A DNA stretch of 64,000 nucleotides from Pseudomonas sp. S04. GTDB taxonomy: Bacteria; Pseudomonadota; Gammaproteobacteria; Pseudomonadales; Pseudomonadaceae. Position 1 is the stretch's first letter; each line of letters opens with the position of its first letter. The stretch is from positions 4,036,001-4,100,000 of the forward strand of contig NZ_CP019427.1 in assembly GCF_009834545.1 (NCBI RefSeq). The letters are read 5' to 3'. This document shows positions 22,132-33,846 of the stretch, one piece after another. The translations under genes and the position numbers were made by a program. Below the pieces are notes generated by a model. It was not told the DNA's origin. It saw only the letters and a program-made list of their open reading frames with translations, and ran no database searches.

Positions 22132-23613
22132 TCAGGCAATCGCGGCCAGCAGCTTTTCCCACTCCTTGTTTTCTTTCTTCGACACGCCACCGAGCAGGTC
22201 GATGGCCTGGCGCAGGCGGAAACGGGTCAGGTCCGGGCCGAGGATTTCCATGGCGTCGAGCACCGACACCGAGCTCGCCTGGCCGGTAATCGCGGCGAAC
22301 ATCAACGGCATGGCATCGCGCAGTTTCAGCTCGAGGGATTCGACCACCGCCTGAATCGTCGCGGTGATGTTGTCCTTCTGCCACTGACGCAGGCTCTCCA
22401 GCTTCCACAGGATCAACTGCATCAACTGGCGCACCTGGTCGCCCGAGAGCTTCTTGGATTCGAACAGCTTGGCATCCGGGTTGACGCCACCGGCGAAGAA
22501 GAACCCGGCGAGCGGTGCCACCTGGCTGAAGGTTTCCACCCGGCCCTGCACGTGGGGGGCGATCTTCATCATGTACTCAGGGTTCAGCGCCCACGTCTGC
22601 AGGCGGCTGGCGAACTCTTCCACCGGCAGGTCACGCAGCCACTGGCCGTTGAGCCAGGACAGCTTCTCGATGTCGAAGATCGGCCCGCCCAGGGACACGC
22701 GCTTGAGGTCGAAGTTGTCGACCATCTCTTGCAGGGAGAACTTCTCGCGCTCGTCCGGCATCGACCAGCCCATGCGCCCCAGGTAGTTGAGCATCGCTTC
22801 CGGCATGAAGCCCATGCGCTCGTAGAAGGTCACCGAGGTCGGGTTCTTGCGCTTGGACAGCTTGCTCTTGTCCGGGTTGCGCAACAGCGGCATGTAGCAC
22901 AGCTCCGGCTGTTCCCAACCGAAGTATTCGTACAGCAGGATCAGTTTGGGCGCCGATGGCAGCCACTCTTCGCCGCGCAGGACGTGGGTGATGCCCATCA
23001 GGTGGTCATCGACCACGTTGGCCAGGAAGTAGGTCGGCAGGCCGTCGGTCTTCATCAGCACTTGCATGTCCATGCGATCCCACGGGATCTCGACGTCGCC
23101 ACGCAGCATGTCCGGCACCACGCAGACGCCTTCGGTCGGCACCTTCATGCGGATCACGTGAGGTTCGCCAGCGGCCAGGCGGCGAGCCACTTCTTCCTTG
23201 GACAGCAGCAGGGCACGACCGTCGTAGCGCGGGGTCTCGCCGCGAGCCATTTGCTCGGCGCGCATCTGGTCCAGCTCCTCGGCGGTGCAGAAGCACGGGA
23301 ACGCGTGGCCCATCTCCACGAGCTGCTGGCAGTACTTCTGGTAGATCTCGCCACGCTCGCTCTGCCGGTACGGGCCGTGCGGGCCGCCGACGTCCGGGCC
23401 TTCGGCCCAGTCGATGCCCAGCCAACGCAAGGCATCGAAAATCTGCTGTTCGGACTCGCGGGTCGAGCGCAACTGGTCGGTGTCTTCAATGCGCAGGATG
23501 AACTCACCGCCATGCTGCTTGGCAAAGCAGTAGTTGAACAAAGCGATGTAAGCGGTGCCGACATGGGGATCGCCGGTAGGCGATGGCGCGATGCGAGTGC
23601 GGACGGTGGTCAT
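22132..23613 (-). CDS. gltX: Glutamate--tRNA ligase
   Basis: A 493-residue class I aminoacyl-tRNA synthetase that charges tRNA-Glu in the cytoplasm. The HIGH-type motif is [10 protein letters not shown] (residues 10-19) and the KMSKS-type motif is KLSKR at 251-255. The start [12 protein letters not shown] at 23613 is the family N-terminus; the open frame extends another 49 codons upstream without resemblance. It is encoded just upstream of the tRNA-Ala/Glu array that contains its substrate tRNA. Confidence 0.97.
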   Translation of the reverse strand: MTTVRTRIAPSPTGDPHVGTAYIALFNYCFAKQHGGEFILRIEDTDQLRSTRESEQQIFDALRWLGIDWAEGPDVGGPHGPYRQSERGEIYQKYCQQLVEMGHAFPCFCTAEELDQMRAEQMARGETPRYDGRALLLSKEEVARRLAAGEPHVIRMKVPTEGVCVVPDMLRGDVEIPWDRMDMQVLMKTDGLPTYFLANVVDDHLMGITHVLRGEEWLPSAPKLILLYEYFGWEQPELCYMPLLRNPDKSKLSKRKNPTSVTFYERMGFMPEAMLNYLGRMGWSMPDEREKFSLQEMVDNFDLKRVSLGGPIFDIEKLSWLNGQWLRDLPVEEFASRLQTWALNPEYMMKIAPHVQGRVETFSQVAPLAGFFFAGGVNPDAKLFESKKLSGDQVRQLMQLILWKLESLRQWQKDNITATIQAVVESLELKLRDAMPLMFAAITGQASSVSVLDAMEILGPDLTRFRLRQAIDLLGGVSKKENKEWEKLLAAIA

Positions 23614-23844
23614 GGCGTGTCTCGAAAGATGATGAAAAGCGGAGATGAAACAAAGGGCGAATGGTAACAGGCGACACCCGCCCGGCTCCAGTGAGCAGGG
23701 CATATAAGCCAAGATTGAGGCTACAAAAGGCGCTAACAGCGGCAAATGCCTGATTATCATTTAGTGGCATTTACCACCTGTCGGCTATGTGCCAGATTCA
23801 CCGCCTGTTAAATTTCCTTACACTTTATCGACTACAAGCTGCCC

Positions 23845-24891
23845 ATGCCTGCCCAACTCAAGCGTCGCCTGTTTATCTTCCTGTTTATCGTCCTGCTGGT
23901 CGCCGGCGGATTTTTCGCCGAATGGTTCTTCAAGGGACGGTTTTACGAAAGCACCGATAACGCCTATGTGCAGGGTGAAATCACCCGCGTTTCCAGCCAG
24001 TTGAGCGCGCGCATCGACGAGGTGCTGGTGCATGACAACCAGCACGTGGAAAAAGGCCAGTTGCTGATCCGTCTCGAAGGTGAGGACTTCCGCCTTGCCG
24101 TCGACCGCGCTGCCGCCGCCCTCGCCACCCGCCAGGCCGAGCGCCTGCAGGCCCAGAGCAAACTGACGCAGCAAGCCAGCCTGATCGCCTCCAGCGAAGC
24201 CCAGGTCGCCTCCAGCCAGGCCAGCCTGGGGCGCTCGCAAATTGACCTGTCCCGCGCCGAAACGCTGCGCAAACCCGGCTATGTCTCGGAAGAACGGGTC
24301 ACCACCCTGTCGGCGGAAAACCATATCGCCCGCTCACAAGTCACCAAGGCCCAGGCCGACGCCCAGGCACAGCGCCAGCAGGTCAACGCCCTGAGCGCCG
24401 AAATCAAGCGCCTCGACGCGCAGATCGCCAACGCCCAGGCCGACCTGGCCCAGGCCGAGCTGAACCTGACCCGCAGCGAGATCCGCTCGCCGATCAGCGG
24501 CCTGGTTGGCCAGCGCGCGGCGCGCAACGGCCAGGTGGTTCAAGCCGGCGCGTACCTGCTGTCGATCGTCCCGGACCAGGACATCTGGATTCAGGCCAAC
24601 TTCAAGGAAACCCAGATCGGCCACATGCAGCCCGGGCAAAAGGCCGAGCTGATTTTTGATGCCTACGGCGACACCCCGATCGAAGCTCGGGTCGACAGCC
24701 TGTTCGCCGCCTCCGGCGCCCAGTTCAGCCTGCTGCCGCCAGACAATGCCACCGGCAACTTCACCAAGGTGGTGCAACGGATTCCAGTGAAGCTGACGTT
24801 TGCCGCGGATAACCCGCTGCACGGCAAGATCCGCCCGGGCATGTCGGTCACCGCCAAAGTGAACATCAAAGACCCTGTCGATGGCCGGTGA
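23845..24891 (+). CDS. HlyD/EmrA-type membrane fusion protein
   Basis: A 348-residue periplasmic adaptor. One N-terminal transmembrane anchor (about residues 9-27), then the lipoyl/barrel half ESTDNAYVQGEITRVSSQLS typical of EmrA, a long alpha-helical hairpin rich in A/Q/S (about 85-195), and the second barrel half IRSPISGLVGQRAARNGQVV. It should bridge the inner-membrane pump encoded next to it to an outer-membrane channel that is not encoded here. It overlaps the MFS gene by 11 nt. Confidence 0.9.
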   Translation: MPAQLKRRLFIFLFIVLLVAGGFFAEWFFKGRFYESTDNAYVQGEITRVSSQLSARIDEVLVHDNQHVEKGQLLIRLEGEDFRLAVDRAAAALATRQAERLQAQSKLTQQASLIASSEAQVASSQASLGRSQIDLSRAETLRKPGYVSEERVTTLSAENHIARSQVTKAQADAQAQRQQVNALSAEIKRLDAQIANAQADLAQAELNLTRSEIRSPISGLVGQRAARNGQVVQAGAYLLSIVPDQDIWIQANFKETQIGHMQPGQKAELIFDAYGDTPIEARVDSLFAASGAQFSLLPPDNATGNFTKVVQRIPVKLTFAADNPLHGKIRPGMSVTAKVNIKDPVDGR

Positions 24892-26431
24892 TCAACTGAT
24901 CCGCCCGGTCGGCGAACCGACCCGGCGGGACTGGATTGCGGTGATGAGCGTGATGCTCGGCGCCTTCATGGCGGTACTCGACATCCAGATCACCAACTCC
25001 TCGCTCAAGGACATCCAGGGCGCGCTGTCGGCGACGCTTGAGGAGGGCTCGTGGATTTCCACCTCCTACCTGGTGGCGGAAATCATCATGATCCCCCTCA
25101 CCGCCTGGCTGGTGCAGTTGCTCTCGGCACGCCGCCTGGCGGTCTGGGTCTCGGCCGGTTTCCTGTTCGCCTCCCTGCTCTGCTCCATGGCCTGGAGCCT
25201 GGAAAGCATGATCGTGTTCCGCGCCTTGCAGGGCTTCACCGGCGGCGCGCTGATCCCCCTGGCATTCACCCTGACCCTGATCAAGCTGCCCGAACACCAC
25301 CGCGCCAAAGGCATGGCCATGTTCGCCATGACCGCCACCTTCGCCCCCTCCATCGGCCCGACCCTGGGTGGCTGGCTCACGGAAAACTGGGGCTGGGAGT
25401 ACATCTTCTACATCAACATCCCGCCCGGCCTGATCATGATTGCCGGCCTGATGTATGGCCTGGAGAAGAAAGCAGCGCACTGGGAACTGCTCAAGAGCAC
25501 CGACTACACCGGCATCCTCACCTTGGGTGTCGGCCTGGGCTGCCTGCAGGTATTCCTCGAGGAAGGCCATCGCAAGGACTGGCTGGAGTCGAGCCTGATC
25601 GTGACCCTGGGCAGTATTGCCCTGGTCAGCCTGATCACCTTTGTCATCGTCCAGGTGTCCAAGCCCAACCCGCTGATCAACCTGGGCATCCTGCGCAACC
25701 GCAACTTCGGCCTGTCGAGTATCTCCAGCCTGGGCATGGGGGTGGGGCTGTATGGCTCGATCTACCTGTTGCCGCTGTACCTGGCGCAGATCCAGAACTA
25801 CAACGCGCTGCAGATCGGCGAAGTGATCATGTGGATGGGCGTGCCCCAGTTGTTCCTGATTCCGCTGGTGCCCAAGCTGATGCAGTACATCTCGCCGAAG
25901 TGGCTGTGCACCCTGGGTTTTGGCCTGTTCGGCCTGGCGAGTTTTTCTTCGGGAGTGCTCAACCCGGACTTTGCCGGGCCGCAGTTCAATCAGATCCAGA
26001 TTATCCGCGCGCTGGGGCAGCCGCTGATCATGGTCACCATCTCGCTGATCGCCACCGCCTACATCCTGCCCCAGGATGCCGGCTCGGCGTCGAGCCTGTT
26101 CAACATCCTGCGTAACCTCGGTGGCGCCATCGGCATCGCCCTGCTCGCCACTCTGCTGGATGCCCGGACCAAGACCTACTTCGATTACCTGCGCGAGGCC
26201 ATCGTGCCGACCAATCCGCAAGTGGCCGAACGCCTGGCCAGCCTCACCGACCGTTTTGGCAGCGAGACGGCCGCGCTGGGCAAGCTCAGTGAGATCGCCC
26301 ACCAACAGGCATCGATCATGGCGTACAACGACGCCTTTCATTTCGTCGGGATTGCGCTGGGGGTGAGCATGTTGGCGATTTTGCTGACCAAGGCATTGCC
26401 GGCGGGGCTCAAGGCGGGTGAGGCGCACTAG
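24881..26431 (+). CDS. DHA2-family MFS drug transporter (EmrB-like)
   Basis: A 516-residue inner-membrane proton-driven exporter with about 14 helices. It shows the DHA2 TM1 motif AVLDIQITNSSLKDIQG, motif A-like region near residue 80, and the motif C-type region ATFAPSIGPTLGGWL in TM5. Its start lies inside the end of the membrane fusion gene (11-nt overlap), so the two form an EmrAB-type tripartite efflux pair. Substrates probably include hydrophobic toxic compounds; not determinable here. Confidence 0.9.
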   Translation: MAGDQLIRPVGEPTRRDWIAVMSVMLGAFMAVLDIQITNSSLKDIQGALSATLEEGSWISTSYLVAEIIMIPLTAWLVQLLSARRLAVWVSAGFLFASLLCSMAWSLESMIVFRALQGFTGGALIPLAFTLTLIKLPEHHRAKGMAMFAMTATFAPSIGPTLGGWLTENWGWEYIFYINIPPGLIMIAGLMYGLEKKAAHWELLKSTDYTGILTLGVGLGCLQVFLEEGHRKDWLESSLIVTLGSIALVSLITFVIVQVSKPNPLINLGILRNRNFGLSSISSLGMGVGLYGSIYLLPLYLAQIQNYNALQIGEVIMWMGVPQLFLIPLVPKLMQYISPKWLCTLGFGLFGLASFSSGVLNPDFAGPQFNQIQIIRALGQPLIMVTISLIATAYILPQDAGSASSLFNILRNLGGAIGIALLATLLDARTKTYFDYLREAIVPTNPQVAERLASLTDRFGSETAALGKLSEIAHQQASIMAYNDAFHFVGIALGVSMLAILLTKALPAGLKAGEAH

Positions 26432-26459
26432 GTGAATTTGTAGCGCACTGGCGGGCCTC

Positions 26460-26522
26460 ATCGCGGGCAAGCCCGCTCCCACAGTGATTGAAGGACCCTG
26501 TGGGAGCGGGCTTGCCCGCGAT
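26460..26522. repeat. REP pair (REPIN)
   Basis: Two nearly perfect inverted REP units: ATCGCGGGCAAGCCCGCTCC... (26460-26482) and GTGGGAGCGGGCTTGCCCGC... (26500-26522), separated by 17 bp, between the converging MFS and uvrB genes. Confidence 0.92.
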
Positions 26523-26545
26523 GTGGCCCTGCCAGGCGCCGAGGA

Positions 26546-28561
<2,016 letters not shown>

Positions 28562-28911
28562 ACCTACCTCTGGTTTTGCGCGGCGCGGGTGCCTGCCTGA
28601 GCGGGAGGGCCAGGCAGCCACGATAAACAACGCTGACGACGGATGTCGCGGGGAAAAATCATGATAACCGTTGATGTGGTGGCGAATACCTGTAGTTTCA
28701 AGGTAATCGTCCTACATGCCCCGTAATAGACCGTCATGACAATAAGACTAACGGTTGGCAAATAATCCGAAAAACTTGCCGGAAAAGGTCAAACGCCTGT
28801 CGCCCTGCCCGGTGATGGCCTCTATACTAGCTCCCCGTTTGTGCACCGCTCTAGTGCATTCGGCTGGAGCGCTACACGTCCCTCCATATTCCATTCAGAG
28901 CCGCCGCAATA
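28562..28911. other. Divergent intergenic region uvrB / aminotransferase
   Basis: 350 bp expected to hold both promoters. A TATACT box at 28823-28828 is a plausible -10 for the rightward aminotransferase gene, but no convincing -35 is at the right distance. No gene or SOS box seen. Confidence 0.5.
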
Positions 28912-30108
28912 ATGAGCCTGTTCTCCGCTGTCGAAATGGCACCACGCGATCCAATCCTGGGCCTCAACGAAGCATTCAACGCTGACACCCGAACCAACAA
29001 GGTCAACCTGGGGGTCGGTGTTTACTGCAACGAGGAGGGGCGAATTCCACTCCTGCGCGCCGTAGTCGAAGCCGAGACAACTCGCGCCGCTCAACACGCT
29101 TCCCGCGGCTACCTGCCGATCGACGGCATCGCTGCCTACGACCAGGCCGTGCAAAAGCTGCTGTTTGGCGCTGATTCGCCGCTGCTGGCCGCTGGCCGCG
29201 TAGTCACTACCCAGTCCGTGGGCGGTACCGGCGCACTGAAAATCGGTGCCGACTTCCTCAAGCAACTGCTGCCGGACGCCGTAGTCGCCATCAGCGACCC
29301 GAGCTGGGAAAACCACCGCGCGCTGTTCGAAACCGCTGGCTTCCCAGTGCAGAACTACCGCTACTACGACGCCGCCACCCATGACGTCAACCGCGTCGGC
29401 CTGCTGGAAGACCTCAACGCCCTGCCTGCCAACTCGATCGTGGTGCTGCACGCCTGCTGCCACAACCCGACTGGCGTTGACCTGAGCCCAGCGGACTGGA
29501 AAAACGTCCTGGAAGTGGTCAAGGCGAAAAACCTCGTGCCGTTCCTCGACATGGCCTACCAGGGCTTTGGCGACGGTATCGACGAAGACGCCGCTGCCGT
29601 GCGCTTGTTCGCCGAGTCGGGGCTGAATTTCTTCGTTTCCAGCTCGTTCTCCAAATCGTTCTCGTTGTACGGCGAGCGCGTCGGCGCACTGTCGATCGTC
29701 AGCGAATCGAAAGAAGAAAGCGCGCGCGTGCTGTCGCAAGTCAAGCGCGTGATCCGCACCAACTACTCCAACCCGCCAACCCATGGCGCAGCAGTGGTTG
29801 CCGCCGTGCTCAACAGCCCGGAACTGCGCGCCCAGTGGGAGCAGGAACTGGCCGAGATGCGCCTGCGCATTCGTGGCATGCGCACCCAGATGGTCGACCT
29901 GCTGGCACAACACGCCCCGGATCACGATTTCAGCTTTGTTGGCCGCCAGTGCGGGATGTTCTCCTACTCCGGCCTGACCGTTGAACAAGTGACCCGCCTG
30001 CGCAACGAGTTCGGCATCTACGCCCTGGACACCGGCCGCATCTGCGTGGCCGCGCTGAACCAGAACAACATCGACGTAGTGACCAAGGCTATCGTTGCGG
30101 TGATCTAA
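28912..30108 (+). CDS. Aromatic/aspartate aminotransferase (class I, PLP-dependent)
   Basis: A 398-residue PLP enzyme of the AspC/TyrB subgroup. The cofactor lysine is K248 in SSSFSKSFSLYGERVG, and the family N-terminus (APRDPILGLNEAF, VNLGVGVY) and the HACCHNPTGVD motif are present. It moves amino groups between aspartate or aromatic amino acids and 2-oxoglutarate in the cytoplasm. AspC and TyrB activities cannot be told apart by eye, so no symbol is given. It is divergent from uvrB and has its own terminator. Confidence 0.93.
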   Translation: MSLFSAVEMAPRDPILGLNEAFNADTRTNKVNLGVGVYCNEEGRIPLLRAVVEAETTRAAQHASRGYLPIDGIAAYDQAVQKLLFGADSPLLAAGRVVTTQSVGGTGALKIGADFLKQLLPDAVVAISDPSWENHRALFETAGFPVQNYRYYDAATHDVNRVGLLEDLNALPANSIVVLHACCHNPTGVDLSPADWKNVLEVVKAKNLVPFLDMAYQGFGDGIDEDAAAVRLFAESGLNFFVSSSFSKSFSLYGERVGALSIVSESKEESARVLSQVKRVIRTNYSNPPTHGAAVVAAVLNSPELRAQWEQELAEMRLRIRGMRTQMVDLLAQHAPDHDFSFVGRQCGMFSYSGLTVEQVTRLRNEFGIYALDTGRICVAALNQNNIDVVTKAIVAVI

Positions 30109-30126
30109 GCCACGCCCGCGACAAGC

Positions 30127-30155
30127 AAAGGGGAAGCCGTCTGGCTTCCCCTTTT
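30127..30155 (+). terminator. Terminator of the aminotransferase gene
   Basis: AAAGGGGAAGCC (30127-30138) / GGCTTCCCCTTT (30143-30154), followed by T. Confidence 0.9.
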
Positions 30156-30221
30156 CGTTGCTGCGCGGACAATCACTAGACTGAAAGATCCATCCAGTAG
30201 CCCGCCCTTTCGAGAGATCCC

Positions 30222-30425
30222 ATGAAAAACGACAATTTACGCGCCGACCGCGATGACGACCTCGATCACTTCACCCCTCGCTCCACCACCAAGCGCGGCA
30301 ACAGCCTGGTGCTGCAAGTGGCAAGCGGAGTGTTTCTCGGTGGCCTGGCCCTGTGGCTGGTACAACTGGCCGCCACTTCGCTGTATGCCAAGTTCATGCT
30401 CGGCACCGTCACCTTCGGCGGCTGA
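30222..30425 (+). CDS. Small membrane protein, function unknown
   Basis: A 67-residue protein with a charged N-terminus (DDDLDHFTPRSTTKRG, about residues 1-25) and one clear transmembrane helix (about 30-52, VASGVFLGGLALWLVQLAAT). The ribosome site is weak (GAGAG upstream). It ends 4 nt before the converging gene on the other strand. I do not recognise a family; its codon use fits Pseudomonas. Confidence 0.6.
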   Translation: MKNDNLRADRDDDLDHFTPRSTTKRGNSLVLQVASGVFLGGLALWLVQLAATSLYAKFMLGTVTFGG

Positions 30426-30429
30426 CGCT

Positions 30430-30663
30430 TCAGCCGGCCAGTTGGCTCGAACGCTGGCTGGCAGCATCGTCATAAGCCACATACAAAGCCTCGGCCACCT
30501 GGCTCTTGATCGCCTTGGCGCTTTCCAGCCCCAGCACAAACCCTTCGGCCTTGCCTCCGGCACGGTTGAGCTCCTCAGCGGTGCCCGCCTGGGTGATCGC
30601 TTCGAACAGTTTTTCGGCCGGCGCACCCACGCCTTTGGGCAGGCTGATCTGGGCAATGCTCAT
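30430..30663 (-). CDS. Conserved small protein of unknown function
   Basis: A 77-residue protein (MSIAQISLPKGVGAPAEKLF ...), alanine-rich and mostly helical, with no membrane segment or signal peptide. The start at 30663 overlaps (ATGA) the stop of a 17-codon reading frame with a better ribosome site, which suggests coupled translation. I do not recognise a domain. Confidence 0.6.
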   Translation of the reverse strand: MSIAQISLPKGVGAPAEKLFEAITQAGTAEELNRAGGKAEGFVLGLESAKAIKSQVAEALYVAYDDAASQRSSQLAG

Positions 30664-30713
30664 GCAAGCACCCCGTACGCCAGGATTGCGGAGAACTGCG
30701 GTTGTTGAGTCAT
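30660..30713 (-). CDS. Possible 17-codon leader reading frame
   Basis: ATG at 30713 preceded by AAGGTAGGCGTC; it encodes MTQQPQFSAILAYGVLA and its TGA overlaps the next ATG. It is too short to be sure it is made; it may couple translation of the 77-residue protein downstream. Confidence 0.35.
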   Translation of the reverse strand: MTQQPQFSAILAYGVLA

Positions 30714-30877
30714 GACGCCTACCTTGTGGACGAATGGCCGGCAGCGCGTGAACCACGCCCGGGAACGCATGGTAGCCCTCTACCGCGCTTCTGGTAACCG
30801 CCAATGGCTGTCGACTGCCCGCCCCGCAACAAATCGATACCACTCACCGGAAAAGCCGCCACAGATACAATTTTTTG

Positions 30878-30905
30878 TTGACTTGTTCTTTTTAATCAGT
30901 AACAT
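30878..30905 (+). promoter_or_regulatory. Promoter of tRNA-Asn
   Basis: TTGACT (30878-30883) and TAACAT (30900-30905), 16-bp spacing, about 10 nt before the tRNA start, in an AT-rich tract. Confidence 0.6.
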
Positions 30906-30914
30906 ACGGCGAAT

Positions 30915-30990
<76 letters not shown>

Positions 30991-31002
30991 GACAGCAAGA
31001 TC

Positions 31003-31038
31003 AAAAAGCCCCTGAATCGAAAGATCAGGGGCTTTTTT
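31003..31038 (+). terminator. Terminator of tRNA-Asn
   Basis: AAAAAGCCCCTGA / TCAGGGGCTTTTTT with a short AT-rich loop. Confidence 0.9.
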
Positions 31039-31081
31039 GTGGCCGGCAAAAAATTGCGCCGGCTAATGCTCGCTGCCCAAT

Positions 31082-31124
31082 AAAAAAGGCCGCCCTGTCT
31101 AAACAGCAGGTCGGCCTCTTTTTT
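31082..31124. terminator. Bidirectional terminator at the end of the purine permease gene
   Basis: AAAAAAGGCCG (31082-31092) pairs with CGGCC-C-TTTTTT (31112-31124). It mainly serves the leftward permease transcript, whose stop is 15 nt away. Confidence 0.75.
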
Positions 31125-31138
31125 ACCAGTGTCTGTGA

Positions 31139-32662
31139 TCAGACGTGCTCGCTACTCTTCAACTGCGCAGGTCGATGTTCCGGCGTGCCGTGACCGTGGT
31201 CCTCGACTATCACCGGCACTTCATTGCCATCGCAGTCATGCAACTTGCCATCACTGAAGTAGTCGCCTTCGCGTAGCGCTGCAAGATCCTGGAAGCGCAA
31301 GGTGCGCTCGGTGCCCGCAGCGAATACCGATTGCTGGTCCGAGTTGCCGGTCGTGAAGTGGTTGAACGCCAGGTTCAACAGGATCGCCATGATCGCCGAC
31401 GAACTGATGCCGGAATGGAAGATGGTGGCGAACCAGCTTGGGAAGTGATCATAGAAGCTCGGCGCGGCGATCGGGATCATGCCGAAGCCGATCGAGGTGG
31501 CGACGATGATCAGGTTGACGTTGTTGCGGTAATCGACCTTGGACAGGGTACGAATGCCGCTGGCGGCCACGGTGCCGAACAGCACGATACCGGCCCCACC
31601 GAGTACCGAGGTCGGTACTGCGGCAATCACCCGACCCATGAACGGCAGCAGCCCGAGGATCACCAGGAACAGCCCGCCGGTGGCCACCACGTAGCGGCTC
31701 TTGATCCCGGTCACCGCCACCAGCCCGACGTTCTGGGCGAAGGCGCTCTGGGTGAAGGAGCCGAAAATCGGCGCGATCATGCTCGACAGCATGTCAGCCC
31801 GCAGGCCGTTGCCCAGGCGCTTGGAGTCGACCTTGGTGTCGATGATCTCACCGACCGCGAGGATGTCCGCGGAGGTCTCGACCAGGGTCACCATGACCAC
31901 AATGCACATCGACAGGATCGCGGCGAAGTGGAAAGTCGGCATACCGAAGTGGAACGGTGTCGGGAAGCCGAACATCGGCCCTTCGCTGACGCTGGAAAAG
32001 TCCGCCATGCCGAGGAATACCGCGATCAGGGTACCGATGACCATGGCCAACAGGATCGACAGGCGGGAGATGGTGGCGCTGCCGATCTTGCTCAGCAGCA
32101 ATACCAGCATCAGGGTCACGGCCGCCAGGCCGATGTTGGCCATGCTGCCGAAGTCTTCGGCATGACTGTTGCCACCCATGGCCCAGCGCGCGGCCACCGG
32201 CATTAGCGTCAGACCGATGGTGGTGATCACGATACCGGTCACCAGCGGCGGGAAGAACTTGGTGATCCGCGAGAACACCGGAGTGATCAATAAGCCGATC
32301 AACGAGGCGGCAATCACCGCCCCCAGGATCGACTGGAAGCCGCCCTCCCCACCACTGCTGACAATCGCCACCATGGTCGCGACGCCGGAGAACGACACAC
32401 CCTGCACCAGCGGCAACTGACAACCGAAAAACGGCAGACCCAGGGTTTGCAGCAGCGTTGCCAACCCCCCTGCAAACAACGATGCCGCGATCAACAGACC
32501 AATGTCTGCCGGAGAAAGCCCGGCCGCCTGGCCGATGATCAGTGGTACCGCAACGATACCGCCATACATGGTCAGAACGTGTTGCAGGCCGTAAGCCATA
32601 TTCGCGCCGACCCCGAGGTTTTCATCCTCGGGCCGTTGGTGTGAAACAGAGGGCGTTTTCAT
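31139..32662 (-). CDS. NCS2 family nucleobase permease (xanthine/urate type)
   Basis: A 507-residue inner-membrane proton symporter with about 14 helices. Family marks: MYGGIVAVPLIIG near residue 32, GCQLPLVQGVSF near 80, the signature QNVGLVAVTGIKSRYV (near 307) and the acidic residue in LVETSADILAVGE. These point to the xanthine/uric acid branch rather than uracil. The hydrophilic tail after residue 450 is longer than in many relatives. A perfect 14-bp palindrome of GntR-operator type lies 67 bp upstream of the start. Confidence 0.88.
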   Translation of the reverse strand: MKTPSVSHQRPEDENLGVGANMAYGLQHVLTMYGGIVAVPLIIGQAAGLSPADIGLLIAASLFAGGLATLLQTLGLPFFGCQLPLVQGVSFSGVATMVAIVSSGGEGGFQSILGAVIAASLIGLLITPVFSRITKFFPPLVTGIVITTIGLTLMPVAARWAMGGNSHAEDFGSMANIGLAAVTLMLVLLLSKIGSATISRLSILLAMVIGTLIAVFLGMADFSSVSEGPMFGFPTPFHFGMPTFHFAAILSMCIVVMVTLVETSADILAVGEIIDTKVDSKRLGNGLRADMLSSMIAPIFGSFTQSAFAQNVGLVAVTGIKSRYVVATGGLFLVILGLLPFMGRVIAAVPTSVLGGAGIVLFGTVAASGIRTLSKVDYRNNVNLIIVATSIGFGMIPIAAPSFYDHFPSWFATIFHSGISSSAIMAILLNLAFNHFTTGNSDQQSVFAAGTERTLRFQDLAALREGDYFSDGKLHDCDGNEVPVIVEDHGHGTPEHRPAQLKSSEHV

Positions 32663-32729
32663 CGTGGGGGGTTCCCTGGGTTTTTGTTATGCGCACACTG
32701 TATTCAACACCCAAGACAAATGTCCATAG

Positions 32730-32743
32730 AGTTGTATACAACT
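32730..32743. promoter_or_regulatory. Perfect palindrome, candidate GntR-type operator of the permease
   Basis: AGTTGTATACAACT, a 14-bp perfect palindrome with the TTGTATACAA core used by many FCD-type GntR regulators, placed upstream of the leftward permease gene. The cognate regulator is not in the window. Confidence 0.55.
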
Positions 32744-32826
32744 TATCAGTCACATAATGGACAAGCATCCACCCAAGCCCGCTTCGAACCGTCTAGCCTG
32801 CACTTTCCGGGCTTTACCGTCGGTCG

Positions 32827-32857
32827 AAAAAAAGCTGATCAACTGATCAGCTTTTTT
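32827..32857 (-). terminator. Terminator of the N-acetyltransferase gene
   Basis: AAAAAAGCTGATCA / TGATCAGCTTTTTT, nearly perfect inverted repeat just past the stop at 32873; it could work in both directions. Confidence 0.8.
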
Positions 32858-32872
32858 CTGCGAAGTCGCTAC

Positions 32873-33703
32873 TTATTGCTCAATGGCGATCAATCCTGCC
32901 AGGGTCGCCCGCAGTGCCGGATGCTCGGGTACCTCGAGCGAGAACTCACTGCGCAGCAACTCGATCAGCTCCTGCACATCATTGATCTCGCGCCGCTCGC
33001 TGGGACTGCCCAGGCGATGCACGGCATAGCTGCCGTTGTTCAGGGTGCGGCGCACGCCCTCCCCGGTCCGCGCCACCATCAGGCGCTGCAAGAACGGTGA
33101 TTGCGGGTGAGTCGAGACGTACCAGTTGCCGATCTCATAATCGATATCGCCCTGACGCTGCAGGTCGAAGACATACATTGCCCGCCACTCGCCAGCGACC
33201 TTGGCGTGCAGGGTGTAGCTTTCGTCCTCGCGGAGGATGCGATACGGCTCATGGGGCGTGGCCTGCTCCTGTTCGGTATCGAGCAGCAGCGGCGCCGTCG
33301 GCACCATGCCGCCAAAGCCGACATCGGTGATGTAGCGCAGGCCGTTGAGGGTCACCAGGGTCAGGCGATGGGTACGGGCCGCCCAGGCGTCCGGTGGCGC
33401 GTTCATCACCACGCGCCCGGTGATACCGCGCACCTGGTACCCCAGGCGCTCCAGCAGGGTCATGTATAGATTGTTGAGCTCGTAGCAATAACCGCCACGG
33501 CCCTCATGCAGCACTTTGTGCTGGATCGATGGCAGGTCGAGGGGCACCGGCAATCCGGCCAGGGGCGAGAGATTTTCGAAAACAAAGGTGCTGGTGTGCC
33601 TTAGCTGCAGTTCACCCAAGGCTTCCAGGGTGGGCTTGGGTGGCGCGGCAAAACCAAGACGCTGAAGGTACAGGTCGATGTGTTCGAGCGCAGTCGCGGT
33701 CAT
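32873..33703 (-). CDS. Arylamine N-acetyltransferase
   Basis: A 276-residue cytoplasmic enzyme moving acetyl groups from acetyl-CoA to arylamines and hydrazines. The Cys-His-Asp triad is complete: C73 (RGGYCYELN), H112 (ARTHRLTLV) and D127 (ITDVGFGG). The ATG at 33703 is chosen because AAGGA sits 8 nt upstream; an ATG at 33721 would add six residues without a good ribosome site. Length is normal for bacterial NATs. Confidence 0.93.
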   Translation of the reverse strand: MTATALEHIDLYLQRLGFAAPPKPTLEALGELQLRHTSTFVFENLSPLAGLPVPLDLPSIQHKVLHEGRGGYCYELNNLYMTLLERLGYQVRGITGRVVMNAPPDAWAARTHRLTLVTLNGLRYITDVGFGGMVPTAPLLLDTEQEQATPHEPYRILREDESYTLHAKVAGEWRAMYVFDLQRQGDIDYEIGNWYVSTHPQSPFLQRLMVARTGEGVRRTLNNGSYAVHRLGSPSERREINDVQELIELLRSEFSLEVPEHPALRATLAGLIAIEQ

Positions 33704-33846
33704 GAGCGATTCCTTGGACATGAAGGCGCACCGGACCTGGAGCGGTCGAGTGCCGTGCCGATGGGCAAACGTTATACGATAGCCGCCACAGGCAACGACA
33801 ATTGATTTCCCTCATCGGCCCGGTGAAGAAAAGGTGACGCCCGAGC

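Noticed and set aside
28562..28911. LexA (SOS) box upstream of uvrB
   Set aside because: I looked for a CTG-N10-CAG palindrome in the region and found none convincing.
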